Positions 7,717 to 14,770 of a DNA stretch of 32,784 nucleotides are shown piece by piece; position 1 is the stretch's first letter; every line of letters starts with the position of its first letter. The stretch is from JALYGK01 sp036259835 (lineage in GTDB: Bacteria; Actinomycetota; UBA4738), in assembly GCA_036259835.1 (NCBI GenBank), contig DATABA010000078.1, forward strand, positions 1 through 32,784, given 5' to 3'. Made by a program: the position numbers and the translations under genes. The notes beneath the pieces were generated by a model, which was not told the DNA's origin, searched no databases, and was given only the letters and a program-made list of their open reading frames with translations.

Positions 7717-8952
7717 TTACCGAAAGCCCCGGGCTACTTCGGCTTCGGCCACGCGTTCCACGCCGATCAGGTACGCCGCTTCACGAAGAGAGAGGGCGGA
7801 TGACTCGGCACGGCTCAAGACCTGGTCGGTAGCGGCGCCCATGAGCTCCGCCAGCCGGTCGTTGACCCGGTCCTCCAGCCACTGTTCGCGCTGAAGGTCC
7901 TGGACCCATTCCAGATAGGAAACCGCGACGCCTCCGCCCGAAGCCAGGATGTCGGGGACGACCTGCACTCCCCGATCGGCCAGGATCGGATCGGCGTCCG
8001 GCGTGACGGGATAGTTTGCCGTCTCCACGACGACCTGCGCCTTGATTCGGTCGGCGTTCGCTGCGGTGATGCTCTCCTCGAGGGCGGCGAGCGCAAGCAC
8101 GACGCAGTCCATGCTGAAGATGTCGCTGCATTCGACCGTCTCCCCGTCGGGAAAGCCGACCACGCTCCCGGTCTCCAGCTTGTGCTTCAAGACGGCACGT
8201 GGACGCAGGCCATACCGAGAGATGAGCGTTCCACCGCTATCGGACACCGCCACGACCGGATACCCGAGCTCGTCGAGGATGATCGCCAGCCACGAGCCCG
8301 CGTTGCCATACCCCTGAACCGCCACGGGGGTGTCCTCCCGCCGCCAGCCCCGGCCCTTGACCAGGCGTTCCAGGCAGATGGCGGAGCCGCGGCCGGTGGC
8401 AGCATCGCGCCCAAGCGACCCGCCCAGCACCACGGGTTTCCCCGTGATGACTGCGGGATTGGGACCGTACCGGCGCGAATACTCGTCCGCCATCCATCCC
8501 ATGATTCGGGGGTTGGTGTTGACGTCGGGCGCCGGGACGTCGACCTGAGGACCGATCACGTCCGCGATGGTCCGCATGTACGCCCGCGAAAGGCGTTCCA
8601 GTTCCGCTTCCGAAAGGAGCTTGGGGTCGACCTGCACGCCGCCCTTCGCTCCTCCGAACGGGATGTTCATGAGCGCGGTCTTCCAGGTCATGAGCATGGC
8701 GAAGCACCGGATTTCGTCGAGCGAAACGGTGGCGTGGAACCGAAGGCCACCCTTGAACGGACCACGCGCGTTGTTGTGCTGGACGCGAAAGCCGCGAAAG
8801 ACCTTGAAGCCGCCGCCGTCCATGGGAACTCGGACCTGCGTGGAAACTTCTCTCGCCGGCGTGGCGAGCGCCTCGCGCAGCGAGAGCTCGAGCCCGAGCT
8901 GTTCGGCCGCCCGCTCGTAGAAACCGCGGACAGCCTCATAAGCCGAGGTCAC
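7717..8952 (-). CDS. Glu/Leu/Phe/Val dehydrogenase
   Basis: NAD(P)-dependent amino acid dehydrogenase, 411 residues, most like glutamate dehydrogenase by length and motifs. The substrate domain carries GPFKGGLRF (Lys67), MTWKTALMNIPFGGAKGG (Lys91 and Lys103) and PAPDVNTNPRIMGWM (Asp142). The nucleotide domain starts at VAVQGYGNAGSW (GxGxxG at 213-218), and ILASGGGVAVSYLEWVQ lies near the C-terminus. The GTG start at 8950-8952 is preceded by an excellent AAGGAGG Shine-Dalgarno. It lies about 110 bp downstream of cysO with its own possible promoter. It would link 2-oxoglutarate and ammonia to glutamate. Paralogues acting on Leu, Val or Phe share the motifs, so the substrate is not certain. Confidence 0.9.
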   Translation of the reverse strand: MTSAYEAVRGFYERAAEQLGLELSLREALATPAREVSTQVRVPMDGGGFKVFRGFRVQHNNARGPFKGGLRFHATVSLDEIRCFAMLMTWKTALMNIPFGGAKGGVQVDPKLLSEAELERLSRAYMRTIADVIGPQVDVPAPDVNTNPRIMGWMADEYSRRYGPNPAVITGKPVVLGGSLGRDAATGRGSAICLERLVKGRGWRREDTPVAVQGYGNAGSWLAIILDELGYPVVAVSDSGGTLISRYGLRPRAVLKHKLETGSVVGFPDGETVECSDIFSMDCVVLALAALEESITAANADRIKAQVVVETANYPVTPDADPILADRGVQVVPDILASGGGVAVSYLEWVQDLQREQWLEDRVNDRLAELMGAATDQVLSRAESSALSLREAAYLIGVERVAEAEVARGFR

Positions 8953-8984
8953 GGCCCCTCCTTCCCGGCCGCAGGGGCCAGGAT

Positions 8985-9004
8985 TTGTCAGCTTACTCCG
9001 ACAA
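8985..9004 (-). promoter_or_regulatory. Inverted repeat upstream of the dehydrogenase gene
   Basis: TTGTC (8985-8989) and GACAA (9000-9004) form a 5-bp inverted repeat with a 10-bp spacer, 33 bp upstream of the dehydrogenase start. The spacing suits a dimeric regulator, but the motif is short and could be chance. Confidence 0.3.
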
Positions 9005-9063
9005 TGTTCGGCTTGTGAAGTCGCCGGTGGTTGGCGAGCGTGACCGAGTGCTCGGAGCGAGCG

Positions 9064-9345
9064 TTACGCCGATCCGCCGGCAACCGCCGGCAGGATCGAG
9101 ACGGTGTCACCTTCGTTGACCGAGGCGTCGAGAGAACCGATGAAGCGAACGTCCTCGTCGTTGACGTACAGGTTCACGAAGCGATGAAGCGCGCCCTCCT
9201 CCGTGAGGATGGTCCCCTTGATCCCCGGAAAGCGCTGATCCAGATCGTCGAGCAGCGCACGGACAGTTCCTCCATCACCTTCGACCACCGCCTGGCCGCC
9301 GACGAAGCTTCGAAAGATGGTCGGGATCTTCACACGAACCGGCAT
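9064..9345 (-). CDS. cysO: Sulfur-carrier protein CysO (MoaD/ThiS family) with a C-terminal two-residue extension
   Basis: A 93-residue ubiquitin-like sulfur carrier. It resembles M. tuberculosis CysO, sharing IPTIFR at the N-terminus, LHRFVNLYVNDEDVRF and the SILPAVAGG tail. In this family the C-terminal Gly-Gly is adenylated, converted to a thiocarboxylate and used by CysM to form CysO-cysteine. Here two further codons, TCG and GCG, follow the di-glycine before the TAA, so the primary product ends GG-SA (Gly90-Gly91-Ser92-Ala93). The carrier would need trimming before activation; the JAMM protease encoded two genes upstream is the obvious candidate. The ATG at 9343-9345 lies 5 bp after the adenylyltransferase stop. 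Confidence 0.93.
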   Translation of the reverse strand: MPVRVKIPTIFRSFVGGQAVVEGDGGTVRALLDDLDQRFPGIKGTILTEEGALHRFVNLYVNDEDVRFIGSLDASVNEGDTVSILPAVAGGSA

Positions 9346-9350
9346 GCGGC

Positions 9351-10220
9351 TCACGCCTCCAAGCTGGCGGCCGTAACGCCGTGCTCGGCTTCTGGAGGCG
9401 CCTCTCCGGGCGCGAGGCCGCAGAACCGCTCGTAGTCGATCAGCTCGGTTACGGTCGGGTTCTCGCCACAGACGGGGCAGTTCGGATCCCACCGAAGCTT
9501 CACCACGGTGAAGTCCATGGCCAGCGCGTCGAACAAGAGAAGACGGCGCACCAACGGGTCACCGACGCCGGTGATCAGCTTGATGGCCTCCACTGCCTGG
9601 ATGGATCCGATGATTCCGGGCAGTACGCCGAACACCCCAGCCTCGGCGCACGAGGGGACGGCGCCGGGCGGAGGAGGCTGCGGGAAGAGGCACCGGTAGC
9701 AGGGGCTGTCGCGTCCGGGCAGGAACACACTGGCCTGACCGTCGAACTGGTAAATCGAGCCATAGACCAGTGGCTTGCCGAGGATCTGCGTGGCGTCGTT
9801 GACCAGATACCGAACGGGGAAGTTGTCGGAGCCGTCCACCACGATGTCGTACTGCCCCAGAATGTCGAACGCGTTGTCCGAGTTCAGCAGGACGTTGTGC
9901 GGACGGACCTCAACGTCGGGATTGATCTCACCGATTCGCTCGGCAGCGGACTCGACCTTCGGTCGACCGACGTCGGCCGTGTCGTGGAGGATCTGGCGCT
10001 GAAGGTTCGTGAGATCCACGCGATCGAAATCCACGATCCCGAGCGTGCCGACCCCTGCAGCGGCGAGGTAGGTCGCGACAGGGGACCCAAGACCCCCCGC
10101 GCCGACGCAGAGGACCTTCGCGTCGAGGAGCTTCCGCTGTCCCGCGGCTCCGATCTTCGGAAGGATGATGTGGCGGGAGTATCGAAGGACCTGCTCCTCG
10201 GTGAAAGGAGCGCCGCTCAT
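9351..10220 (-). CDS. MoeB/ThiF-family adenylyltransferase (E1-like) for CysO
   Basis: ATP-dependent enzyme that adenylates the Gly-Gly end of MoaD/ThiS-like carriers. In the 289-residue product I see RYSRHIILPKIG, the nucleotide loop VGAGGLGSPV (Gly40-Ser46), Asp64 in DFDRVDL, Arg74 in NLQRQI, VDGSDNFPVRY, zinc ligands CYRC (174/177) and CPVC (248/251), and Cys191 in SCAEAGVFG. M. tuberculosis MoeZ has an additional C-terminal rhodanese domain; this protein ends soon after the second zinc pair and has none. The sulfur must therefore come from a separate sulfurtransferase or from sulfide. It lies between mec (ATGA overlap) and cysO (5-bp gap), so CysO is the likely partner; it may also serve MoaD or ThiS. 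Confidence 0.93.
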   Translation of the reverse strand: MSGAPFTEEQVLRYSRHIILPKIGAAGQRKLLDAKVLCVGAGGLGSPVATYLAAAGVGTLGIVDFDRVDLTNLQRQILHDTADVGRPKVESAAERIGEINPDVEVRPHNVLLNSDNAFDILGQYDIVVDGSDNFPVRYLVNDATQILGKPLVYGSIYQFDGQASVFLPGRDSPCYRCLFPQPPPPGAVPSCAEAGVFGVLPGIIGSIQAVEAIKLITGVGDPLVRRLLLFDALAMDFTVVKLRWDPNCPVCGENPTVTELIDYERFCGLAPGEAPPEAEHGVTAASLEA

Positions 10221-10615
10221 ACGATTCTCACTTCCTGCTCGTCCACCTTGCCGTCATCGATGAAATAGGCGCGCAAGTCCGGCGCGTCGCGATTCGCCAA
10301 CGAGACCAACACGTAATGCGCTTCCGGATAGAACGCTTGCCTTCGATCGGTCTCCGACGGGTAGGCCTGCGTGTGCGTGTGGGAGTGAAAGATCCCGAGC
10401 AGGTCCCACCCCTTCTCTTCGAGCTCGTTGAAGACCCCGAGCTGCTCCGTTGGATCCAACCGGTACGTCTTCGAACTGTTGTCCGCGTTGCGCATCGGAT
10501 AGAAGTGCTCGACCCGGCCGTCGAGACCGGCCAGAAGGCCACACGCTTCGTTCGGAAGCTCTTGTTTCGCGTGCGAAACCATGGCCTCGCGGATGTCTGC
10601 GGGTATCTCGATCAC
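10217..10615 (-). CDS. mec: JAMM/MPN+ metalloprotease Mec (CysO-cysteine peptidase)
   Basis: Zinc metalloprotease of family M67, 132 residues. The JAMM signature is complete: Glu23 in NEACG, His77 and His79 in FHSHTH, Ser87 and Asp90 in PSETD. In M. tuberculosis, Mec+ cleaves CysO-cysteine to release cysteine and regenerate CysO. Because CysO here has two residues after its Gly-Gly, the same enzyme may also remove them, as the JAMM protein QbsD does for QbsE in pseudomonads. First gene of the mec, adenylyltransferase, cysO run. GTG start at 10613-10615 with a good GGAGG upstream. A direct repeat CCGACTAA/CCGACTTG lies just upstream (about 10634-10651). Confidence 0.93.
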   Translation of the reverse strand: MIEIPADIREAMVSHAKQELPNEACGLLAGLDGRVEHFYPMRNADNSSKTYRLDPTEQLGVFNELEEKGWDLLGIFHSHTHTQAYPSETDRRQAFYPEAHYVLVSLANRDAPDLRAYFIDDGKVDEQEVRIV

Positions 10616-10717
10616 CGCCCCTCCGAATGGATAATTCCGACTAACCGACTTGAATTTACCATCGCCTCAGGCACGGAATGCCGTCAATCGGATCGGTAGG
10701 CGTCTCGTAACAGAAGC

Positions 10718-10733
10718 GCTGTCCCGAGACAGC
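10718..10733 (-). terminator. Hairpin downstream of selD
   Basis: GCTGTC (10718-10723) pairs with GACAGC (10728-10733) around a 4-nt loop, 17 bp past the selD stop. The stem is perfect but no U-tract follows, so terminator function is tentative. The remainder of the 135-bp gap to mec shows no tRNA-like sequence; in particular no selC was found. Confidence 0.4.
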
Positions 10734-10750
10734 AGCAACCTCGTTGGTCG

Positions 10751-11821
10751 CTAACTCCCGCGCAAACGGCCCAGAACGGTGATGCGTCCCGTGTCGCCGG
10801 TCTCGACCGTTCCGATTTCTGCGGCGAGAACACCTCGGGAAGTCAGGGCGCGCGACAATGCGTCAGCGCGGTCCGCGGGACTGGCGATGAGGAGCCCTCC
10901 CGACGTCTGAGCGTCGGCGAGGACGAGCTGCTCTGACTTCGGCAGCTCGCCCCAGTCGACATTCGGTCCCACGAACAGATGGTTCGAGCGCGTCCCCGAC
11001 GGAACGACGCCCTCACTCGCCAGCTGGAGAGTCCCTTCGATGAGAGGCACACGGGAAGCGTCGATCGCGGCCGAAACGCCGGCATTCGCCAGCGCAATGT
11101 GGAGGTGACCGAGAAGCCCGAAACCCGTGACGTCCGTCGCGGCCGAAGCGCCTGCTTCCAGCATCGCCTCAGCGGCGGCGGCGTTGAGCGTTGTCATGGT
11201 CTCGATCGCCCCTCTCAGCTGGGCTTCCGACGCGACGCCGCGTTTCACTGCTGTGGTGATGATTCCGATGCCGAGCGGCTTGGTCAGGAGCAGTCGGTCG
11301 CCGGCGGACATCGTCGAGTTTCGAACGATTCGGTCGGGGTCGGCAAACCCGATAACGGCCATCCCGTACTTCGGCTCGGGGTCGTGGATGGAATGGCCGC
11401 CCACCACGGCCACACCGGCTTCACGCGCCACTGTCGCTCCACCTTCCAGTACCCGTGCCAGGAGGTCCAGCGAGAGTTCCTTCACCGGCCAGGCCACCAG
11501 GTTGAGCGCCGTGACCGGCGTTCCGCCCATGGCGTACACGTCGGAGAACGCATTCGCTGCGGCGATCCGTCCCCAGTCGAAGGGGTCGTCCACGATCGGA
11601 GTGAAGAAGTCGACGGTCTGGATCAGCGCAGGGCCAGACGGCAAGACGTACACCGCGGCGTCGTCACCGGTCGCCGGCGACACAACCACTTCCTCGGGAT
11701 ATTCGGTTGGAGTCAGTTGACCCAGAACCTGGGTCAGGTCGCTCGGAGCGAGCTTGCACGCTCAACCGGCGCCGTGGCTATACCGGGTGAGCCGCACCTC
11801 CTCCCGCAGAGTTTCGGTCAT
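10751..11821 (-). CDS. selD: Selenide, water dikinase (selenophosphate synthase), selenoprotein with in-frame TGA as Sec20
   Basis: Makes selenophosphate, the selenium donor for selenocysteine and 2-selenouridine. A conventional reading stops at an in-frame TGA (11762-11764) and would start only at 11689, losing the catalytic N-terminus. Reading the TGA as selenocysteine from the ATG at 11819-11821 gives a 356-residue protein whose N-terminus, RLTRYSHGAG-U-ACKLAP, aligns with E. coli SelD RLTQYSHGAGCGCK: Sec20 replaces Cys17 and Lys23 matches the essential Lys20. The rest is canonical: TGDDAAVY, VDFFTPIVDDPFDWGRIAAANAFSDVYAMGG, GGHSIHDPEPKYG, TDVTGFGLLGH and DAQTSGGLL. A TATTCT box 9 nt before the ATG suggests a leaderless or very short leader. 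This implies that selA, selB and selC exist elsewhere in the genome. Confidence 0.93.
11718..11736 (-). promoter_or_regulatory. Candidate bacterial SECIS hairpin in selD
   Basis: On the coding strand TGACCCAG pairs perfectly with CTGGGTCA around a 3-nt loop GTT (11726-11728). The stem starts 25 nt after the UGA and the apical loop 33 nt after it. Known bSECIS elements have the apical loop roughly 16-37 nt after UGA with a G among its first two bases; both hold here. A smaller alternative hairpin (TCGCT-CCG-AGCGA) lies nearer the UGA. Confidence 0.6.
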
Positions 11822-11890
11822 GCCCCGAGAATAGGCGGCACCTCGGCAAGTTCCGACCATAATGAGTGTCTTCGTTCGGATCGGAGATCA

Positions 11891-13126
11891 GTGAAAACGA
11901 CCCCGCTAGACATTCGCCCGGTTTCGTCCGACGAGTTCGAAACGTTCCTCCGGGCAGGCGAGACCGCGTTCGGCGTTCACGCCCAGACCGACGACATCGA
12001 GTCGTGGCGGCTGGTGTTCGAACCGGCTCGCAGCCTGGCGGCGTTCGACGGCGGACGGATCGTGGGCACCGCGGCCGCCTTCTCGCTGAGCCTGGCGATA
12101 CCCGGCGGGCAACTTCCGATGCCCGGCGTCACCGCAGTCGGGGTTCACCCCACGCACCGCCGTCAGGGCATCCTGACGTCACTGATGCGGAGACAGCTGG
12201 ACGACTTCCGCGAGCAGGGCGAGATCATCGCCGGACTCTGGGCTTCGGAGGGAGCGATCTACGGCCGCTTCGGGTATGGTGCGGCAACGAACGCCACGCA
12301 GCTCAAGATCGAGCGCCAGTACACGTCGTTCGTCCAACCCTTCGAACGCAAGGGCCGGACTTCCCTTATCGACAAGGAGGCGGCGCTGAAGCTGTTCCCC
12401 TCCATCTACGAACGAGTGGCGGCCACCTGGCCGGGAATGGTGTCGCGCCCCGGCGACTGGTGGCGGTATGTGACAAGAGAGAACGAACAATGGCGCGGTG
12501 GTTTCAGCCCGCTGTTCTATGCCATTTATGAGTCCGCCGACGGCGAGGCCGAAGGGTACGTCATGTACCGCGTGAAGCACGACTGGCCGAACGATCCGGG
12601 CGAGGCGACACTCAAGGTGGCGGAGCTCATCGCGGTGAGCCCGGACGGATACGCCGCGCTGTGGCGCCTCTGCTTCGACCACGATCTCATCGACCGAATC
12701 GAGGCATGGCCCCGGCAAGCCGACGAGCCACTTCTTCATCTGCTCGCCCATCCCCGGGAGCTGAACTTGCGCTCCACGGACGGGCTGTGGCTTCGACTGG
12801 TGGATGTCCCACGAGCGCTCGCCGCGCGGAGGTATTCGGGGGCAGGAGAAGTCGTCTTCGAGGTGAAGGATTCGTTCTGTCCCTGGAACCAGGGTCGCTT
12901 CACACTACGCGCAAGCAACGACGGCGCTGCCGAATGCCAAACGACGGATCGATCTCCCGACATCACGCTCGACCAGCGCGACCTTGCCGCGACCTACCTC
13001 GGCGGCGTCCGCTTCCAGACGCTCGGTCGTGCCGGCCGGGTGATCGAGTCCTCGAGTGGCGCGCTCGCCACTGCGGACAGGCTGTTCTTCTGGGACCCGC
13101 CGCCGTGGTGCGCTCACGTCTTCTAG
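11891..13126 (+). CDS. Eis-family GNAT N-acetyltransferase
   Basis: A 411-residue protein of the Eis family: N-terminal GNAT domain, second GNAT-like domain and SCP2-like C-terminal domain. The acetyl-CoA pyrophosphate loop is TAVGVHPTHRRQGIL (81-95). The catalytic tyrosine is in SEGAIYGRFGYG (Tyr124), and the protein ends HVF, matching the free C-terminal carboxylate that serves as general base in mycobacterial Eis. Mycobacterial Eis multiply acetylates aminoglycosides and some peptides; the natural substrate here is unknown. The frame is open far upstream, but that part is antisense to selD, so I use the GTG at 11891, which is preceded by GGAG at a short spacing. The 69-bp gap to selD holds both divergent promoters. 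Confidence 0.85.
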   Translation: MKTTPLDIRPVSSDEFETFLRAGETAFGVHAQTDDIESWRLVFEPARSLAAFDGGRIVGTAAAFSLSLAIPGGQLPMPGVTAVGVHPTHRRQGILTSLMRRQLDDFREQGEIIAGLWASEGAIYGRFGYGAATNATQLKIERQYTSFVQPFERKGRTSLIDKEAALKLFPSIYERVAATWPGMVSRPGDWWRYVTRENEQWRGGFSPLFYAIYESADGEAEGYVMYRVKHDWPNDPGEATLKVAELIAVSPDGYAALWRLCFDHDLIDRIEAWPRQADEPLLHLLAHPRELNLRSTDGLWLRLVDVPRALAARRYSGAGEVVFEVKDSFCPWNQGRFTLRASNDGAAECQTTDRSPDITLDQRDLAATYLGGVRFQTLGRAGRVIESSSGALATADRLFFWDPPPWCAHVF

Positions 13127-13134
13127 GGGTTTCG

Positions 13135-14766
13135 GTGGCCATCGTTCAGCCTCGGCGCGGAACCCATGAAGTTCTGAACCAGGTCCCTCCCCTCCAGGAC
13201 TACAACTTGTTCGAGCAGGACCGCGTGCTTAGCGAAGCCGTGGAACGCGAAGCTGGCGGCTGGGGCCTCGAGCAGCTAACCGAATTCGGCCGAGTAACGG
13301 GAGAGCGACCACTGCAGCTTGGTGCGCTTGTCGATCGGAATCCGCCGCTCCTGCGAACTCACGATCGAAATGGCCGCCGCATCGACCAGGTGGAGTTCCA
13401 TCCAGCGTGGACGGAGCTTCTGCACCTTGGGATTCGAGCCGGCATCCCGTCCCTCCCCTGGAGGGATCCGCGCCGCGGTTCACACGTGGTCCGAGGTGCC
13501 CTCTTGATGCTCCTCTCGCAAGCCGAGGCGGGAGTCGGCTGCCCCCTCTCAATGACGTACGCGAGCATTCCGAGCCTTCGTCACTCGCCCGGGCTCGCCG
13601 GCGAATGGGAGCCTCGCATCCTGGATTCGAATCCAGAGACGAGCGCGCTGATCGGCATGGCCATGACCGAAAAACAGGGCGGGTCGGATGTTCGAGCCAA
13701 TACCACCCGGGCCGAACCGCTCGGCCGAGGCACATACGAGATCACCGGCCACAAATGGTTCTGCTCACACCCCGTGTCCGATGCATTCCTCGTGCTGGCG
13801 CAGGCCCCGGGCGGACTCTCGTGCTTCCTGTTGCCGCGGGCACTACCGGACGGGTCCAGGAACGGCTTCCACATTCAACGGCTCAAGGACAAGCTGGGCA
13901 CCAGAGCGCTCGCTTCGGCCGAGGTCGAATTCGACGCCGCCACGGCGTGGCTGGTCGGCGAAGAGGGACGCGGCGTTCCGACGATCATCGACATGGTCAA
14001 CCACACCCGCCTTGACTGTGTCCTGGGATCGGCGGCGGGGATGCGGAAGGGTGTCGCGGAGGCAACGCACCACGCCGCCCATCGCGCCACGTTCGGCAAC
14101 CTCCTGATCGAACAACCGCTGATGCAGAACGTGCTGGCGGATCTGTGCATTGAATCGGAGGCCGCAACCCAACTCGCCATTCGACTGGCCCGCGCCTACG
14201 ACCCCGGCGAAGACGTCGCCTTTCGACGGCTGGCCACGGCGGTGGCGAAGTACTGGATCTGCAAGCGGGCCACCCCCCACGCCGTGGAGGCGCTGGAATG
14301 CCTCGGAGGAAACGGCTACGTCGAGGAGTACCCGCTGGCCCGCCTCCTCCGCGACAGCCCGCTGAACTCCATTTGGGAGGGCTCGGGGAACGTCATCGCC
14401 CTGGATGTGCTGAGAGGTTTGGCCAGAAACCCAGGCGCCTTCGACGCGGTGATGGCGGAAGTCAACCTCGCCCGCGGCAGCGACCAGCGTCTGGATGCCG
14501 CTTCGGACGAAGTCCGCCAGCAGATCTTCGAACTTGCAACGAACCCGGATACCGCACAGTACGAGGCGCGCCGCGTGGTGGAGCGACTGGCGATCGTCCT
14601 GCAGGGTTCGCTTGTGGTGCGGTACTCACCTCCGCCAGCCGCCGAGGCGTTCCTCGCGACCAGAGTCGCCGGCGATGCCGGGCGGGCTTTCGGGACGCTC
14701 CCGACCGGGATCGATTGTCAGGCGATCATCGACCGCCACCGCCCGAAGGTTTCGGCGTCGAGTTAG
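13135..14766 (+). CDS. Acyl-CoA dehydrogenase family protein, AidB-like
   Basis: FAD-dependent dehydrogenase of the AidB branch, 543 residues. Diagnostic segments are LNQVPPLQDYNLFEQD at the N-terminus (AidB-type N-terminal extension), MAMTEKQGGSDVRANTT (flavin contact), ITGHKWFCSHPVSDAFLV, RLKDKLGTRALASAEVEF, EALECLGGNGYVEEYPLARLLRDS and IWEGSGNVIALDVLRG. E. coli AidB is a DNA-binding member of the alkylation response; an AlkB-like gene lies 4 kb downstream, so a DNA-protection role is conceivable but unproven. Start: GTG 13135-13137, 9 bp after the acetyltransferase stop; an in-frame GTG at 13108 inside that gene is an alternative. Probably co-transcribed with the upstream gene. Confidence 0.9.
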   Translation: MAIVQPRRGTHEVLNQVPPLQDYNLFEQDRVLSEAVEREAGGWGLEQLTEFGRVTGERPLQLGALVDRNPPLLRTHDRNGRRIDQVEFHPAWTELLHLGIRAGIPSLPWRDPRRGSHVVRGALLMLLSQAEAGVGCPLSMTYASIPSLRHSPGLAGEWEPRILDSNPETSALIGMAMTEKQGGSDVRANTTRAEPLGRGTYEITGHKWFCSHPVSDAFLVLAQAPGGLSCFLLPRALPDGSRNGFHIQRLKDKLGTRALASAEVEFDAATAWLVGEEGRGVPTIIDMVNHTRLDCVLGSAAGMRKGVAEATHHAAHRATFGNLLIEQPLMQNVLADLCIESEAATQLAIRLARAYDPGEDVAFRRLATAVAKYWICKRATPHAVEALECLGGNGYVEEYPLARLLRDSPLNSIWEGSGNVIALDVLRGLARNPGAFDAVMAEVNLARGSDQRLDAASDEVRQQIFELATNPDTAQYEARRVVERLAIVLQGSLVVRYSPPPAAEAFLATRVAGDAGRAFGTLPTGIDCQAIIDRHRPKVSASS

Positions 14767-14770
14767 AGGC

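Noticed and set aside
10616..10750. Possible selC (tRNA-Sec) next to selD
   Set aside because: No acceptor, T-arm or long variable-arm pattern was found in this gap on either strand.
10751..11689. A 312-residue selD starting at 11689
   Set aside because: It would lack the Cys/Sec and Lys active-site segment; the upstream frame through TGA matches SelD residue by residue.
10979..11890. N-terminal extension of the Eis-like frame
   Set aside because: It is antisense to selD and has no family similarity; the protein begins properly at GTG 11891.
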